Source: Acanthosepion esculentum | Taxonomy: Eukaryota; Mollusca; Cephalopoda; Sepiida; Sepiidae | NCBI GenBank assembly: GCA_964036315.1 | Contig: OZ038485.1 | Location: 74,487,048-74,551,047, forward strand | Length of the DNA stretch: 64,000 bases | Direction of reading: 5' to 3' | In this document: piece by piece, positions 47,308-58,760 of the stretch | Layout of the letters: each line of letters begins with the position of its first letter | How positions within the stretch are numbered: the first letter of the stretch is position 1 | The notes under the pieces: generated by a model | What the model saw: the letters and a program-made list of their open reading frames with translations, nothing else | The model's database searches: none | Told to the model about the DNA's origin: nothing | Program-made: the position numbers and the translations under genes

Positions 47308-47346
47308 TTTCCTCCCCTACCCATCTGTCATTTACTAGTAAATGAC
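47308..47346 (-). promoter_or_regulatory. polypurine tract and 22-bp palindrome
   Basis: Minus-strand GGGTAGGGGAGGAAA (47308-47322) abuts the LTR, where plus-strand DNA synthesis is primed. A perfect palindrome without spacer, tgtcatttact plus its complement, lies at 47325-47346, three bases from the tract. Confidence 0.8.
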
Positions 47347-47603
47347 ACATGAGCTTTCATATCAACAAGATATGAGAAAACCCAGTCCAACATGCTTCTG
47401 ACTAGGGGGCTACTTAAACATATGTCTCTGCCAGCATGCAAAGGTAGAGTCCTCAGTTCTTCTTAGGGCTCATTATGCCCATTTACATTTTCATTGTCCT
47501 TACGATACATATGTACATGCAACTTCCAGTTAAAGTTCACTTCCGTCTCATTACTAAAAATAAAAAAAAATTTGACTTGTTTTGTAAATCTGTCCCTCTG
47601 ATT
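47347..47603 (-). other. provirus env to PPT spacer
   Basis: Untranslated DNA between the end of the env frame and the polypurine tract. Nothing further recognised. Confidence 0.5.
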
Positions 47604-49570
47604 TTATCTCGCCTTCACAACAGGCTTTGTCGAATCTTTTGTTGGTTCAGGTCCTTCCACGACAATTGTGGACTCTTCTTCAATATCAGTTAGGGGTCCT
47701 AATGCACTCTGGTTGGACCTACCTTGGTAAAATGCACTAACTGGAATCCCTCCTTCACTCATGCACTCCCATGCCAGTTTATTCTGCCCGGTCAACAACA
47801 CCGCATGCCTCTTCAACCACCACCAAACCAGCAAGACCATGACTATCATTAGTATAATTCCCACAACAGTCAGCCAGGTTATTATAGCAACCAAATTCTC
47901 TCTCTACCCTGAATTCGGTGTACTTATCCTATCTAACTCCGACTTCAACCGTCCAAGATCAATCTTACTGATTTGCTTTAACAGCGCCGGCATCTTTTCT
48001 AGCGGCATCTTAGGAATCTCTCTTACAATGGGTTCCCACAATCCCATCCATCCACTGGCATTCGTTCCTACCAGCTCTAACAAAGCCTCATTTACTTCAA
48101 ACCTCTCTTCTGCTTTATAGTAGGGAGGTAAAGAGATAGATGGACCATGAGCTCCACAACCAATGGGTAGCTCTACAAAAAACAAAGGGGGAATAATTCT
48201 TATTATAGTGGTGGGCTTCCCTTCACTTCACACACCTTAGATAATTCGATCACTTCTTGTGTGGCCCTCACCCAAATTCCGTCAGAGACACTGGTTGCTT
48301 TAGGTAACATTACACTAGCCAACACCTCTACCTGACAATGATCTCTAATTCCCTTCTTATTTTTCTTAAATAAATCTAGTACACACAGATTATGACTACC
48401 TGTCATGTAAATTGGACTTACAGACCCACAGGTACCTAAGACATCATTCTTGCATTTTTCTGCTTCTCCCTTTGTTAATAGCATAAACTCTGTCCTGGCT
48501 AGGTTTAGGGCAACAAATTCTGTCTCTACCTTGTACCTAGCCACCGCTCCTATCTCCAGCCTTAGTTTTGGATAGGGAAGGGGTAGATTCATCACCTGAT
48601 AAATTTCAGAGGTACTATCTCTGTCCAGTAATGGAGCTGACACTGGCACTAGCAATTTATCATCTTCCAACAAGGTAGTACATTCCAAGGCACTATAATA
48701 CCTCCATAACTGCTGGGTGGGGTCTACAGGCAATCTAAGATGATGGGGTAGTTTGGCTTGTATCTCCAGTAGTACTTCCCTTAATCGTTCCGGCGTTATT
48801 ATACTCGGAGACAGGTGTCCCAGTGACAGCATGTCTAATTGTGCTCCACATGCTCTAACACCGTTAAAGAGTGACTTGTTTGACGTACCTTACTCATTAT
48901 AGCTAATAACTGAAAATACCTTTGCAAAAACCCCTCTAATTTCTGTAATTCAGTTGTTATAGATGTGGTTACATTTATCACTTCTTTTCTAAAAACCTGT
49001 AGGTGAGAAATCAACCAATTGATACTCCCTCTATTCTTAGCCAATTCCAGCCTAATAACATTGAGTATAGATACACTCTCTCTAACCAACTGAGCCATTG
49101 CTTGTTGTCTCTATTCTACCACCTTTAATTTCCTCTTAATTACTCTCACTTCGCCTTGGGAGACTGTACCAAACAACACGCTTAATGCCTTTCCCATTAT
49201 AGGTAATACTGCCCTCTTTTGCCTGGTCCGTAACAACTTTATTCCTTTCAAATAGTAACCCTATCCTTCCATTTTCTCTCAAGTATTAGGGATTCTTGAG
49301 CTAAGGGGTATAATATACGGTGTTATTCCGGAGTCTGTAAATAGTCTCTGGCGACTTGGGTCCTGGCTGTATCTAGTTTGTCCACTTCGGTCTCCAACTG
49401 ACCCAGTAACTTATCATACGGCTACAGGTCTATCACCAAAGTTATCAACCACTTTGATCTAGTTATAATCACTTCACTAGTTTTCTTAAATACAGTATTC
49501 TCACTGTGTTCCCAGGTATTAGCTACCACAACTAGCATCGTCAGTACCACGAGCCTCCTCTCGTCCATGT
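47604..49570 (-). pseudogene. provirus envelope glycoprotein gene
   Basis: Begins with Met at 49568, two bases behind a splice acceptor, with a signal-peptide-like stretch (LVVLTMLVVVANT). A TAG stands at 49422-49424; further stops and frame changes occur near 49330, 49100, 48835, 48200 and 47900. The middle part (48203-48832) has regularly placed Cys residues and resembles the gypsy/baculovirus F type envelope family. Near 47830-47890 a strong membrane anchor (IITWLTVVGIILMIVMVLLV) is followed by a cytoplasmic tail of about 60 residues. The protein would mediate fusion; this copy is broken. Confidence 0.75.
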
Positions 49571-49594
49571 CTGGAAGGAGATGGGGAGAATAAT
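49571..49594 (-). promoter_or_regulatory. env splice acceptor
   Basis: Minus-strand polypyrimidine run ending ctccccatctccttccag with AG at plus 49571-49572, then ATG two bases on. It matches the leader donor at 55127-55135 and would yield env mRNA. Confidence 0.7.
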
Positions 49595-49786
49595 TCGTCT
49601 TAATCAATCTCTTATTATTTTTATCGGGTGGTTACATCTTAGAGCGATACCTCAAGCACTGACCCACACCACCACCAGCGCCGTGCATGCATGGAGCCCG
49701 TCTACACAGTTCACCAGCACCGATGATAAATGCACAGTTAGTCCCAGACCATCACTCATTCACCACAGCCACTGTACTGGTTTCAC

Positions 49787-51368
49787 TTAGTCTTTGGGCT
49801 CAAGCTGCACCGCCCTCCCCCTTAATCGCAGTTTTAGTGGTAATTCCTCATTAACACTAGGTGCTTTTTCAGCCCACAATTTACTCTGCAATTGAGCTAA
49901 CGGAATTTCATCCTCTTCTTCCCATTCACTCAGTTTTTCTTCTTCCCTAAGGTTAGGCTCAATCCCTGTTTCCTCAGAATGTCCCGCTGGGGTCCGATTT
50001 ACCTCCCACAGTCTTCGAAAGGTAGTTGGGCTAATTTCAATCTCCTCACTCCCTTCACTTCCACTCTCAGTCTCTAACCCTTCAGGTTCTACCAACGTAG
50101 TTTTCCGCAGCCTTTTCTGTTGAGTTTTTGTTTTGGCTACTTTCCATTCTCCTATTTCAGCTCTCTTTACCTATCCGGTTAATTGGTTCCAGATCACAAA
50201 GGAAACCGGAACTGTCTGCTCCACAATCCTCTAATATAGACTCCATCTCTGGTCCAATTTACCTTCTCTCATGTGTATTTTATAATACACTGGATCACCT
50301 ATCTGGAAGGAAACTTCTTCTCTATTTTTATTTACCCTATCGTTTTGCCTTTTCTGGGCTCTTTGAATCCTCCTCCTCACCTGCATAAAGATTTTATTCT
50401 GTTGTTCTGAAACTATTTGGTGATGATCCTCTCCTAAATACTTCCTCCTAGGTCGTAACAGATTGTCTATAGGTAAGACTACATCCCTGCCATATATCAA
50501 GTAATAAGGGGAAAATTTGTTGTCTCATTCATCGAGAATCTCACAGCTGCTAACACTTGGATTACAAATGAATCCCAATTTTCCCTATTATCCTCTGTTA
50601 GTTTAGCTAACACATCAGCAAGGGTCTTATGAAATCTCTCTGCCTTAGCATTACTTTGGGGGTGATATGGAGAGGTGCTTATTTGCTGTATGTTTAATTC
50701 TCCCAACGTCTCTTTTATAATCTGATTCACATTCTCCGATCCATTATCAATAACCAACTGTTCAGGGGCCCCATACCTAGGGAATATTTCATTCAGTATT
50801 ACATCTGACACCGTTTGTGCCTTCTTATCCCATATGGCAAATGCCTCAGGCTAATTCATCAGCCAGTCCGCAAAATTCACTATGTAAAGATTACCTCTAT
50901 GTGTTTCTCCATAGGGCCCGGAAATATCCATGCTTACTTTCTGAAATGGATAATTCGGAACATCCATTTCTAATACTGGGGCAACCCTACTCCTTTGACT
51001 CTGTACTTGGCATGTTACACATTTTATTTTACATGGTTCACAACATCATTAAACAACTTAGGCCAGTAGTAATTTCTCATTATTAATCCATACATCTTAT
51101 CAATTCCCAGGTGTCCTAACCTCCTATGGCACTGGTCTAGAATTTCAGCTCTCAACTTCTCAGGTATCACCATTTTTAAACTTACTTCCTCATCTCTTCC
51201 TGAAAGGTAATACAACACGCCATCGTGCAACATATATTTGGAGGTACGCCCTGCCTCTACCCTGGACCTGATAGTTGCTATCTCACTATCCTCTTGGTTT
51301 TGCCTAATAATATCTCTCCAGTGGGGGTCGGACACAATCTCCGTTTCACTCATTTCCTGATCTTCCAA
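49787..51368 (-). pseudogene. provirus integrase
   Basis: From 51368 downward: HRRLGHLGIDKMYGLI (zinc finger His pair) with YYWPKLFNDV, a decayed first core part near 50830-51020, then IFPRYGAPEQLVIDNGSENV with the second Asp and SPYHPQSNAKAERFHKTL with the catalytic Glu (50497-50811), and after a frameshift near 50500 the C-terminal part MIYGRDVVLPIDNLLRPRR. An acidic tail follows to 49787, just before env. Stops occur near 50830 and 50180. Confidence 0.85.
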
Positions 51369-52005
51369 ACCAAGTCACTCCTTCAATGCCTGTGAATTGA
51401 TCACATTAATTTGGAATGCTTTATCATCCACACCCGGCTCCAACCTGACAGATTCGGTCTCTAATTGCCTCGGAATCGTCGATAACATGTCAGCACAGGT
51501 ATTATCCTTCCCTGCCAAATATTCTATTCTGCACTTAACTTCAATGCCCACTGTTATATTTTCTTATTCGTCCACTCCGCCTCTAACAAATATTTGAAGG
51601 GTTTGTGATCTGTTTTAACGGTAAACACAGCCCTACTCAAATAATAATCTAATTTCTGCACAGTATACAGAATGGTGAACACCTCTTTTTCTATTACTGG
51701 CCACCTTTGCTGAGTTTCGGAGAGCCAAGGAGACAGAAAATAGATTGGCACACCCAGTACTGGTTCATCCTTATCGAGACGTGGTTGTGTAAGAAGCGCC
51801 CCAATGAACTTATCGGTAGCATTGGTGGCACCATGGGCTTACTCAGGTCTGGTTAGGCCAACAGGGGTACAGCTGTCAGCTGGTTCTTTAGAGCCTCGAA
51901 TGCACGCTGACAATCCTTGGTCCACTTAAACCTAGCATGCTTCTTAGAGCTATTAGAGGATCTGCTAGCCGACTAAATGCTGGTACGAGGCTCCAATAAA
52001 TTCCC
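51369..52005 (-). pseudogene. provirus RNase H region
   Basis: The minus strand reads WLSETQQRWPVIEKEVFTIL and VFTVKTDHKPFKYLL (51554-51751), the Glu and Asp segments of a gypsy RNase H. The part with the first Asp (near 51800-51900) is frameshifted. Below 51554 the connection to integrase is decayed. Confidence 0.75.
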
Positions 52006-52725
52006 TAATCTTTCTTACAGTCTTCGGTGCGAGCATGGCCCTTATAACATCTACTTTGTTTAAATCCATTTTTTATTCCTTCTTTGTTTATGATAAACCC
52101 TAAGTACTTTGTCTCTTCTTTCATAAACTGACACTTTGATAATTTTAACTTTAATCCATGTTCTCCTAACCTATCGGACACCTTCTGCAGATGTTCAAAA
52201 TGCTCCTCTGGTGATTTTGAAAACACCATGATGTCATCTAGATACGCCATGGCAAATGACTCAGTGCCATTCAATATGATGGGCATTAATTGACTAAATA
52301 CACCCGGGGGCTTTGCTAACCCAAACGGCATAACTCTAAAATTGAAAAGACCCATGTGGCAGGTAAAAGCGGTCTTTTCCTGATGCCTTTTTGCTAAGTG
52401 CTACCTTCCAATATCTCAACCTCATATCCAAGGTGGAAAAACATTTAAACTTTCCTAAAAGAGCTAGAATATCATCCATCAAGGGGAGGGGCACTGTCAG
52501 CAGTTTCATAATGGTATTTAATTGATGAAAATCCACACAAAACCTATGCCCTCCATCCTTCTTTTCAACAATCACTATTGGAAAACTCCAGGGGGATTTG
52601 GATCTTTCTATTATCTCTGATTCCATCATTTCATTCACTGCATCCTCTACTAATTTTCTTTTGTGAATTGGGGTCCTATACATTCTTAATTTAATAGGTG
52701 GGTGATTACTCATGTCTATCTTCAT
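52005..52725 (-). pseudogene. provirus reverse transcriptase
   Basis: Fingers and palm (52336-52725) with RSKSPWSFPIVIVEKKDGG and FSTLDMRLRYWKVAL carrying the first Asp, then after a frameshift near 52345 MGLFNFRVMPFGLAKPPGVF, the YLDD active site in AMAYLDDIMVFSKSPEEHF and the thumb LGFIINKEGI. The RT would copy viral RNA. Frame change and downstream stops at 52005 break it. Confidence 0.85.
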
Positions 52726-53797
52726 TTCAATTGTCTCTCTGTCTGTCCCAGTTCCTTATCAGTAATGGCTATTACCTCTTGATTACCGTTCAGCAACCCC
52801 ATCAATTTCCTCCTATAACGCTCAGGAGCTGTTATATCTTCATCCTTTATTTCATTCCTACCTGCCTTATTCCCAGGCCTATTCTCATTCCGTACTCTCA
52901 ACTGTTCGACTTCTCTTACTGGGCACGCCTGTGCCAGCTCCTCTCCCTGCTTTATTTTAATAGTTTTATTGGCAGTTTTGATTAATAGTAATGGAACGGT
53001 CCCCGACCTCTTCACCAACGAATCACACAGGATTATTTCCCCATCACTATTATCATACCTATCAGTACGGACCATTTGGTACAGGTCACTGCTCAGCACT
53101 CCTTCTGTTATAATCTTGCCCTCCCAGATACAGTAGTCTTAGGGGGAAGCTTTATATCTGCCTGGGCCACCACTGGCAATTGTTCATAATTATCCTCTCC
53201 CATCAATATCCCTACCCCGTCCAATGTTAGGGTGGTGGGGTCAAAACAGATCTGTGGCTTATTCTGCCTAAGCCAGTCACTCCCCAAAATTAGCTTGCCA
53301 CACAAGTCGGGTGTCACGTAAACCTTAAGTTTACTTCTGGTTCTTGCCAACTGGGAAGGTAGCCACATCATACCCTCTATCCTCATCCTGCTACTATCAG
53401 CCTGACTTAGTAATAGATCAATCGGACTAAGCTTCGTTTTCAGTCCCAACTGTCTAAAAACCTTGGAGCTAACCAATGACACTGAAGCTCCAGTATTGAC
53501 AAGGGCTTTCACCTTCTTGTCACCTAGCAACACACTACAGGTGAAGTCTGGCCCTTCCTTCAGCAAACAGTGTACCTGTGCCTTTCTCCTTCCTATATGT
53601 CCTCTCCCTTCCTCCCGCTTTCTCAACAACCAAGACATGGGAGTCAGTGACAGGAGTTCACCTTTTTCTAGGGGCTCTAATTTCTGTCTAGGGGCCATCC
53701 TGGGTGGGGTAGAGCTCAGATGACTCTCTTTTCTCGGACTAGCAACCCATTTCTCCCCTCCATTCGAGTTAGGGTTGTTCTGTTCGGTGTGGTCCAT
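52722..53797 (-). pseudogene. provirus protease with changed active site
   Basis: The frame 53108-53797 reads GDKKVKALVNTGASVSLVSS: the catalytic Asp-Thr-Gly is Asn-Thr-Gly (AAT at 53495-53497). It continues with GKLILGSDWLRQN, the usual Gly-Ser-Asp-Trp motif. A second frame, 52722-53099, is the spacer to RT. A G-to-A change in the coding strand suffices for the loss. Confidence 0.8.
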
Positions 53798-54947
53798 CTT
53801 TTTCCTGCGAGGACAGGTTCATCTCAGTGATCCACTCCTCCACAGCACCAACACCTTTGCTCCTTACAACTGGCCGAAAAGTGCCCGACCACACCACATG
53901 TCCAGCAACTCAGAGGTCTTACTTGCACTGGAGCCACCCTGTCTCTTACTTTTCAGCATTTCCCAAGCCCTTTTCCTTCTCGGTAGGAGGCACCAGCATA
54001 TTAACTCTCTTTATCCCCAGTTTACGATCTCCCTCTGTGCTGTACACCACCGAGCCTTGTGCCCGAACTTGCCACAAGTCGTGCAGTCCATCCCCAAAGA
54101 CCTTGGATCGCCTCCATAGTTTGTCGGACAGTCGCGGACCCGAAACCCACCATACTTGCAAGTCCAGCACACCAGCCCATATCGGCCCGGTGTGGGCTTG
54201 TGAAACCCATAATGCAGATCCCAGGCTCTCCTATTGGGAACTGCCTCAGCCTTCCAGTCATCTTCCACCTCTTCTTTCGGGCCCCGTATCTGGATCCGCT
54301 CCCAGTCCTTCTTTTTCATCACTACTTTCCCAGAATTGGGGGGGTTCCTACCTACATCCCCTCTTATTCTATCCCAGAGTCGTTTGCTGGTCCGAGCCAC
54401 CTCTATGGCTGCGGCCAGGCTGACCGGTCCCCCCTTCAGAACATCACCCCTCAGGTCCGTGTCATTCAGCGCGTCCACATACACATTGGCCGACAAGGCC
54501 TGAATAGGACCACTGTCCCGAGTCACCAACTCTGGAAAAGCTAACGCTGCTAGCCCCACAATTCTTTCCTCCAATTCCTCATTAGTCTCTTCTTCTTGTT
54601 GCTGCAGCCGGAATAATTTTCTGACTTCCTCAATGGCCATACGCTCATTTGTGTATTGCCGCACCAGAGCGGATTTAAGCTCGGTCCACGTCAGGGCCGG
54701 GTTTTCTTTGTACCACCCCCCTATGAACTTGGACACCTGCCCCACTGTAAGCTAGGAGCACCATTTCTTGGTCAAAGAGGATCACCTGCTTCTTCTGAAT
54801 GGACAGAATCCATTCATGCAGGTCTACAAGGTTTCCTTTATAAGTAGGTAGCTTCATGCTACCTATCAGCCTCCTGAAACCCATCGATATTTTGGGGACT
54901 CCCATGTCCCCAACGTCATCTGTGGCGTCTGATCCTGCTACACTCAT
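53775..54947 (-). pseudogene. provirus gag
   Basis: Starts near Met 54947 (MSVAGSDATDDVGDMG), with a frameshift at about 54740. A helical capsid-type region (WYKENPALTWTELKSALVRQ) leads into a charged middle part and two knuckles: CWTCKYGGFRVRDC, where Phe stands at the His position, and CTTCGKFGHKARWC with perfect CX2CX4HX4C spacing. Ends about 54011; the next 200 bp lead to protease. Confidence 0.8.
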
Positions 54948-55179
54948 CCTAGCATCTTGTCAACTACCACTTTTCCATGCGAAGAGAGACCAACGACAAA
55001 ACGAAAGGAAAAATACTTAACACGGCAGTGGCGCTTCAAGTGCGCACAAAGTCAACAGTCAAAACAAATCAACAATATTACTGGCAGATCTAAGTGCAAT
55101 GAGCGAACAAAGGAAACCAAAAAATGACTTACCTGAGGTCTGCCACTCTGTGTTTTGTTTCTTTTTCCTCCTCCATCAG
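54948..55179 (-). promoter_or_regulatory. provirus leader with splice donor
   Basis: Between 5' LTR and gag. Minus-strand CAG/GTAAGT (plus 55127-55135) is a perfect metazoan donor. A primer-binding site directly at the LTR edge (ctgatggaggagg) was not matched to a tRNA. Confidence 0.7.
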
Positions 55180-56125
55180 TCTAGCACTTTTGCCCCAGCC
55201 CCTCAACCTCCGGCTTCTTACTCTCTGGGTTGAGGTGTCTACTCGGTCCTAACAGAACTTAAGGGAGTGGCCATAGGTTCCCTGAGCATCCATAGATTAT
55301 TTGACCGTTCCGATGGTTTAATCCTACTTCCTAACCCCTATTGTGATTTGTTTGATCCAGAAAGCAGAAATGATGTCCGTCCATTCACGGTCGACTAAAG
55401 ATGTAGACACGGCTGGGGAGTCTGTGTTAAGAAATTTAGAATGTAGCAAAAAAAAAAAAAAATTAATATCTGCAGAAAGCCGGACAAACAACTATTCAAT
55501 AGTTGAATTATTAATATATTTTATATAGCAGAAAAGAATAGTAGAGAAAAGAAACAGGTTACAGAAAAGAAAAGTATTTAATGTAAAAACTCATACTCTG
55601 GATTCTAGACAGAGAGTGTATGGGATTAACTTGTTGTTAAATCATCTCAGATCAATATATCACTCTTGCAATGGAGGGATAAAGATTTCTATGCGGAGCT
55701 TAAAGTTATAGAGTTGTTCCACCTCCCAATGCTTGCCCGGGCCAATTCTCTCAAGAATTTTCTCCAGTCTCGCACTTTTTCAGCATAACTATGCATTTAT
55801 ATAGAAAAACCTGTCTGGTTATAACTTGACCCTCGGACCTACTACTTCACACACAATTATCACAGGGTTCTGGTTGCTTCAACCAGAATCATGTGAATCC
55901 TCCTAGCTTACTCAGCTCTATTTCATTTTTTAATCGATAAAAATTATTTCATCCATTTTCATTGTCTTCTGATGACCCAGATTCAATGAGTACAACTTCT
56001 GCCCTAGATCAGATTTCCCCGTCAGAAAACAAAATGCTCTGATTTAATTTCACTATTCAAATCTACTCCAATTTCAATAAAAAAAAATATACGTGTATGT
56101 GTGTTTCCCAGACTCTCTCTCTCTC
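55180..56125 (-). repeat. 5' LTR of provirus
   Basis: 946 bp. The TATA box TATATAAAT lies at 55795-55803 (minus). The outer end carries a CT microsatellite (about 56111-56125) in place of the tgtcaca seen in the 3' LTR. Confidence 0.9.
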
Positions 56126-56240
56126 AGTTCATATATTTTTATAACCTTGTAAATACAAAATTAATATTGTAAATAAACAATTTAACGCCCTAAATACTGT
56201 GTAATATTTTTGTTGCTATTAAAATTCTAAACATTGTTTT
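56126..56240 (+). repeat. right arm of the old inverted repeat
   Basis: Homologous in reverse orientation to 45865-45983. The first five bases are the provirus target duplication. Confidence 0.75.
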
Positions 56241-58290
56241 AAAACAAATATTGTTGAAGGAGTATACAGTAAGAGCTGTGTCAAGAAAAAAGCCATCAAT
56301 GACACTTCATTTTTTTTTTAACAAGTGATTATTGTTATGCTGACTTATTTTGTCAGAAATATATGATTTTATGATTTTCAAAGTATAAAAAATTTGACTC
56401 TTAAAAATGTGTTAGCAGCAGGGTTAGACTTAATGTATTGTACACATCATTTTACAATAGCAAAAAATATGAGATTAAATTTTTTTAATCTAATTATGAA
56501 ATTAATTTTAGATAACATTCTTAAATGATTTCATTAATTTTGTAGTATAAAATATCACATCTGTTCGTATTTATATTTTTTAATGATAAACTAAAATTCA
56601 GCATAATTTCTTTTAATACTTTTTAGAAAGAAAAATACAAATTACTCATGAAAAATTAAATTTTATCAATGTGTTGTTATTAATAACAATATCATAGATA
56701 AAAAAAATATTAAATTAACTTTATGTAACAAATAATAGAATTTTTTTTTTAAATTTTCAGTGTAAAAATGAAAAATCTTCAAATGCCCGTTGAAAATTAA
56801 ACATAAAATAAAATTAACTTTCTTGGAAGAGACTTTTTGTCATATTTGTAAAAAGAAAATGTGATTAATAAATGAATTCTTTAAATCAAGTAAAATTAAA
56901 ATGTTACATTTTGGTATAAGAAGCATGGTAAAAATTCAATATACCTTTTTCATTTGTTAGAAAACAGAAATACAGTTTATGCAAAAATAAAGTTAATCAT
57001 TAGTGTATTTGCTTATATGAAAAAATACAGGGAAGAATATTCAATTAACTTTAAGGAAAAAATGTTAACTTCCACGTAACAAGATCAATTTTCCTAAAAA
57101 AGATTTTTTATTTTTCCATATAAACATAAAATATGACAAATCCCAAAGAAATAAAATAAATCTACTTCAATCACTTTCACATCACTATAATAGAGCTTCC
57201 CTGTGCCTTTTCTATAAATATTTTCATAGTAATTGTTCTGATGAGCTTTCCTCTTTGAAACTTTGACTTTACAAATTAGAGTTCAGTACTAGATTGGCAG
57301 CTAGGTTTCATTTTACAGTTGAAATAGCTTGTTGTAACTATAAGTTCATTGCTGACAGTTTATTCTCTCACACGTCTTGTTTGTGGAACTCTTCTGGCAT
57401 CTTGCTTTCCGGTCAACTTTGATGTCAACTTTTATCTTTTTGTCTTAATTCCAGTTCTTTTATTTTTCTCTCTCCTTAATGTTTTCTTTTACTCATTCTT
57501 TCATACTCACAGACTCAGCAACTCTTTGCATCTTAGTGGCTTTGCCTTGCTTGGGAGGGAATGATTTAAAAAAAAAAAAAAATTAAAATCTTACTTCAGT
57601 TGAATAAGCTAAAGTTATTCCAAATGCAAAAAGGAAAGATTTCTTAAGCCAAATACAAACTACTGCAAAGCCAAACTGAAACTAAAAACCTTTGTTCCCA
57701 GTGGAACAATGAGATTTAAAATAGGCCTCCAGTTCAGGTTGTGATTTGCACTAAGACTTTGCTTTTAATAAAGAATGCTATAGGTCAAAGCAGTACTTCT
57801 TGTTCACTTGGTCACTTTCTAGAAATCACTGATTATTATTTGTCTGCTTGTGCCAAAAATATGAGATGTCATTTCATTTCTGTTTTCAGACTGGAAGCTG
57901 CTCTTAATATTCTCATAATGTCTGAAAGAGAAGTGAGAATATTAAAATTCGGTACATTATTATCTCTTTATGACCAGCTAAAGGTGTGTCCTGAGGCATC
58001 CTCTATGTGTGAGTCTGTTATATAGTCCAACATAAAACTGTGGACAAAACATAGTAATACAAGGTGTAATAAACTTTGATTCAAATGATAGCACACCTTT
58101 TATGATATGACTGTAGAACTTCCAAAGTTGGTAGTCCATGAATTCATTATCAATTTTGAAAATTGGGATAGCAAAAAATGTCATCTCATTACATCGCAAA
58201 AATAATTGACTGAAAAACACAAGTACCAGTGCATAGGTATTTCTTTTCCACTTTTGGAATGGTATAAGGAAGCAGATGAAGACCTTTTCT
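56241..58290. other. unassigned AT-rich intronic DNA
   Basis: No gene supported. Short hydrophobic frames (for example near 57349-57564) lack homology that I can see. Confidence 0.4.
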
Positions 58291-58760
58291 TAAACATATG
58301 ATCACTGGTGATGAGACCTCAGTAGGTTACATCATCTCCATGGTCAAGAAACTGATGAGAATTGTATTCTGAGATGCAAAAGTTGTATTGCTAATGGACA
58401 TCATGCTGCATGATCCAACAATTTGTCCAGGTACCATAAAAGACTGAACAGACAGTTAATATGGTTAGATACTATAAAACACTGAAGAAACTGAAGGAAG
58501 CAGTTTATGAAGAGATCAGGACATTTGCATAAGAGCATCATTCTCCTAACAGGAAAATGTTGCCCCACAAACTGCTAATTTGACAAAAGAGTGGTTCCAG
58601 AGATATGACTGATGTTTTACAACATCCACAATATAGTCCCAACTTCATTCTTTCAGATTATCATCTGTATAAACCTCTTGCTGAGTGACATTTATCTGGG
58701 GAAACCATTCCACACAAATGGAACTGTCATTGCAGACAAATTTTTTGTCAAATTTGAAAG
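58291..58760 (+). pseudogene. second mariner-like transposase fragment
   Basis: The plus strand reads TGDETSVGYIISMVKK, the first catalytic Asp region of mariner (TGDE-W), then VVLLMDIMLHDPTIC, and after several stops a segment with ENVAPQTANLTKEWF, where DNA-binding Asp and His of the second motif are lost, and a decayed SPN...SDYHLYK near 58640-58680. Several stops and frame changes. No terminal repeats found. Confidence 0.65.

Larger units (their letters stand above)
46351..56125 (-). mobile_element. env-bearing Ty3/gypsy provirus
   Basis: Two LTRs (46351-47307, 55180-56125) flank minus-strand gag, pol and env remnants. The target duplication is AGTTC (46346-46350, 56126-56130). A purine-rich tract precedes the 3' LTR. 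A strong splice donor in the leader and acceptor before env mark a retrovirus-like expression scheme. Total length is 9775 bp, near full. Stops, frameshifts and a protease active-site change show it is not functional. It sits antisense in the predicted NSF intron 1. Confidence 0.9.

Noticed and set aside
53463..54544. Several long plus-strand frames opposite provirus gag
   Set aside because: They are shadows of the GC-richer minus-strand gag and protease; the minus strand carries all recognisable motifs.
57349..57564. Small hydrophobic protein gene
   Set aside because: The frame is T-rich without conserved motif, splice context or promoter; typical chance frame in AT-rich DNA.
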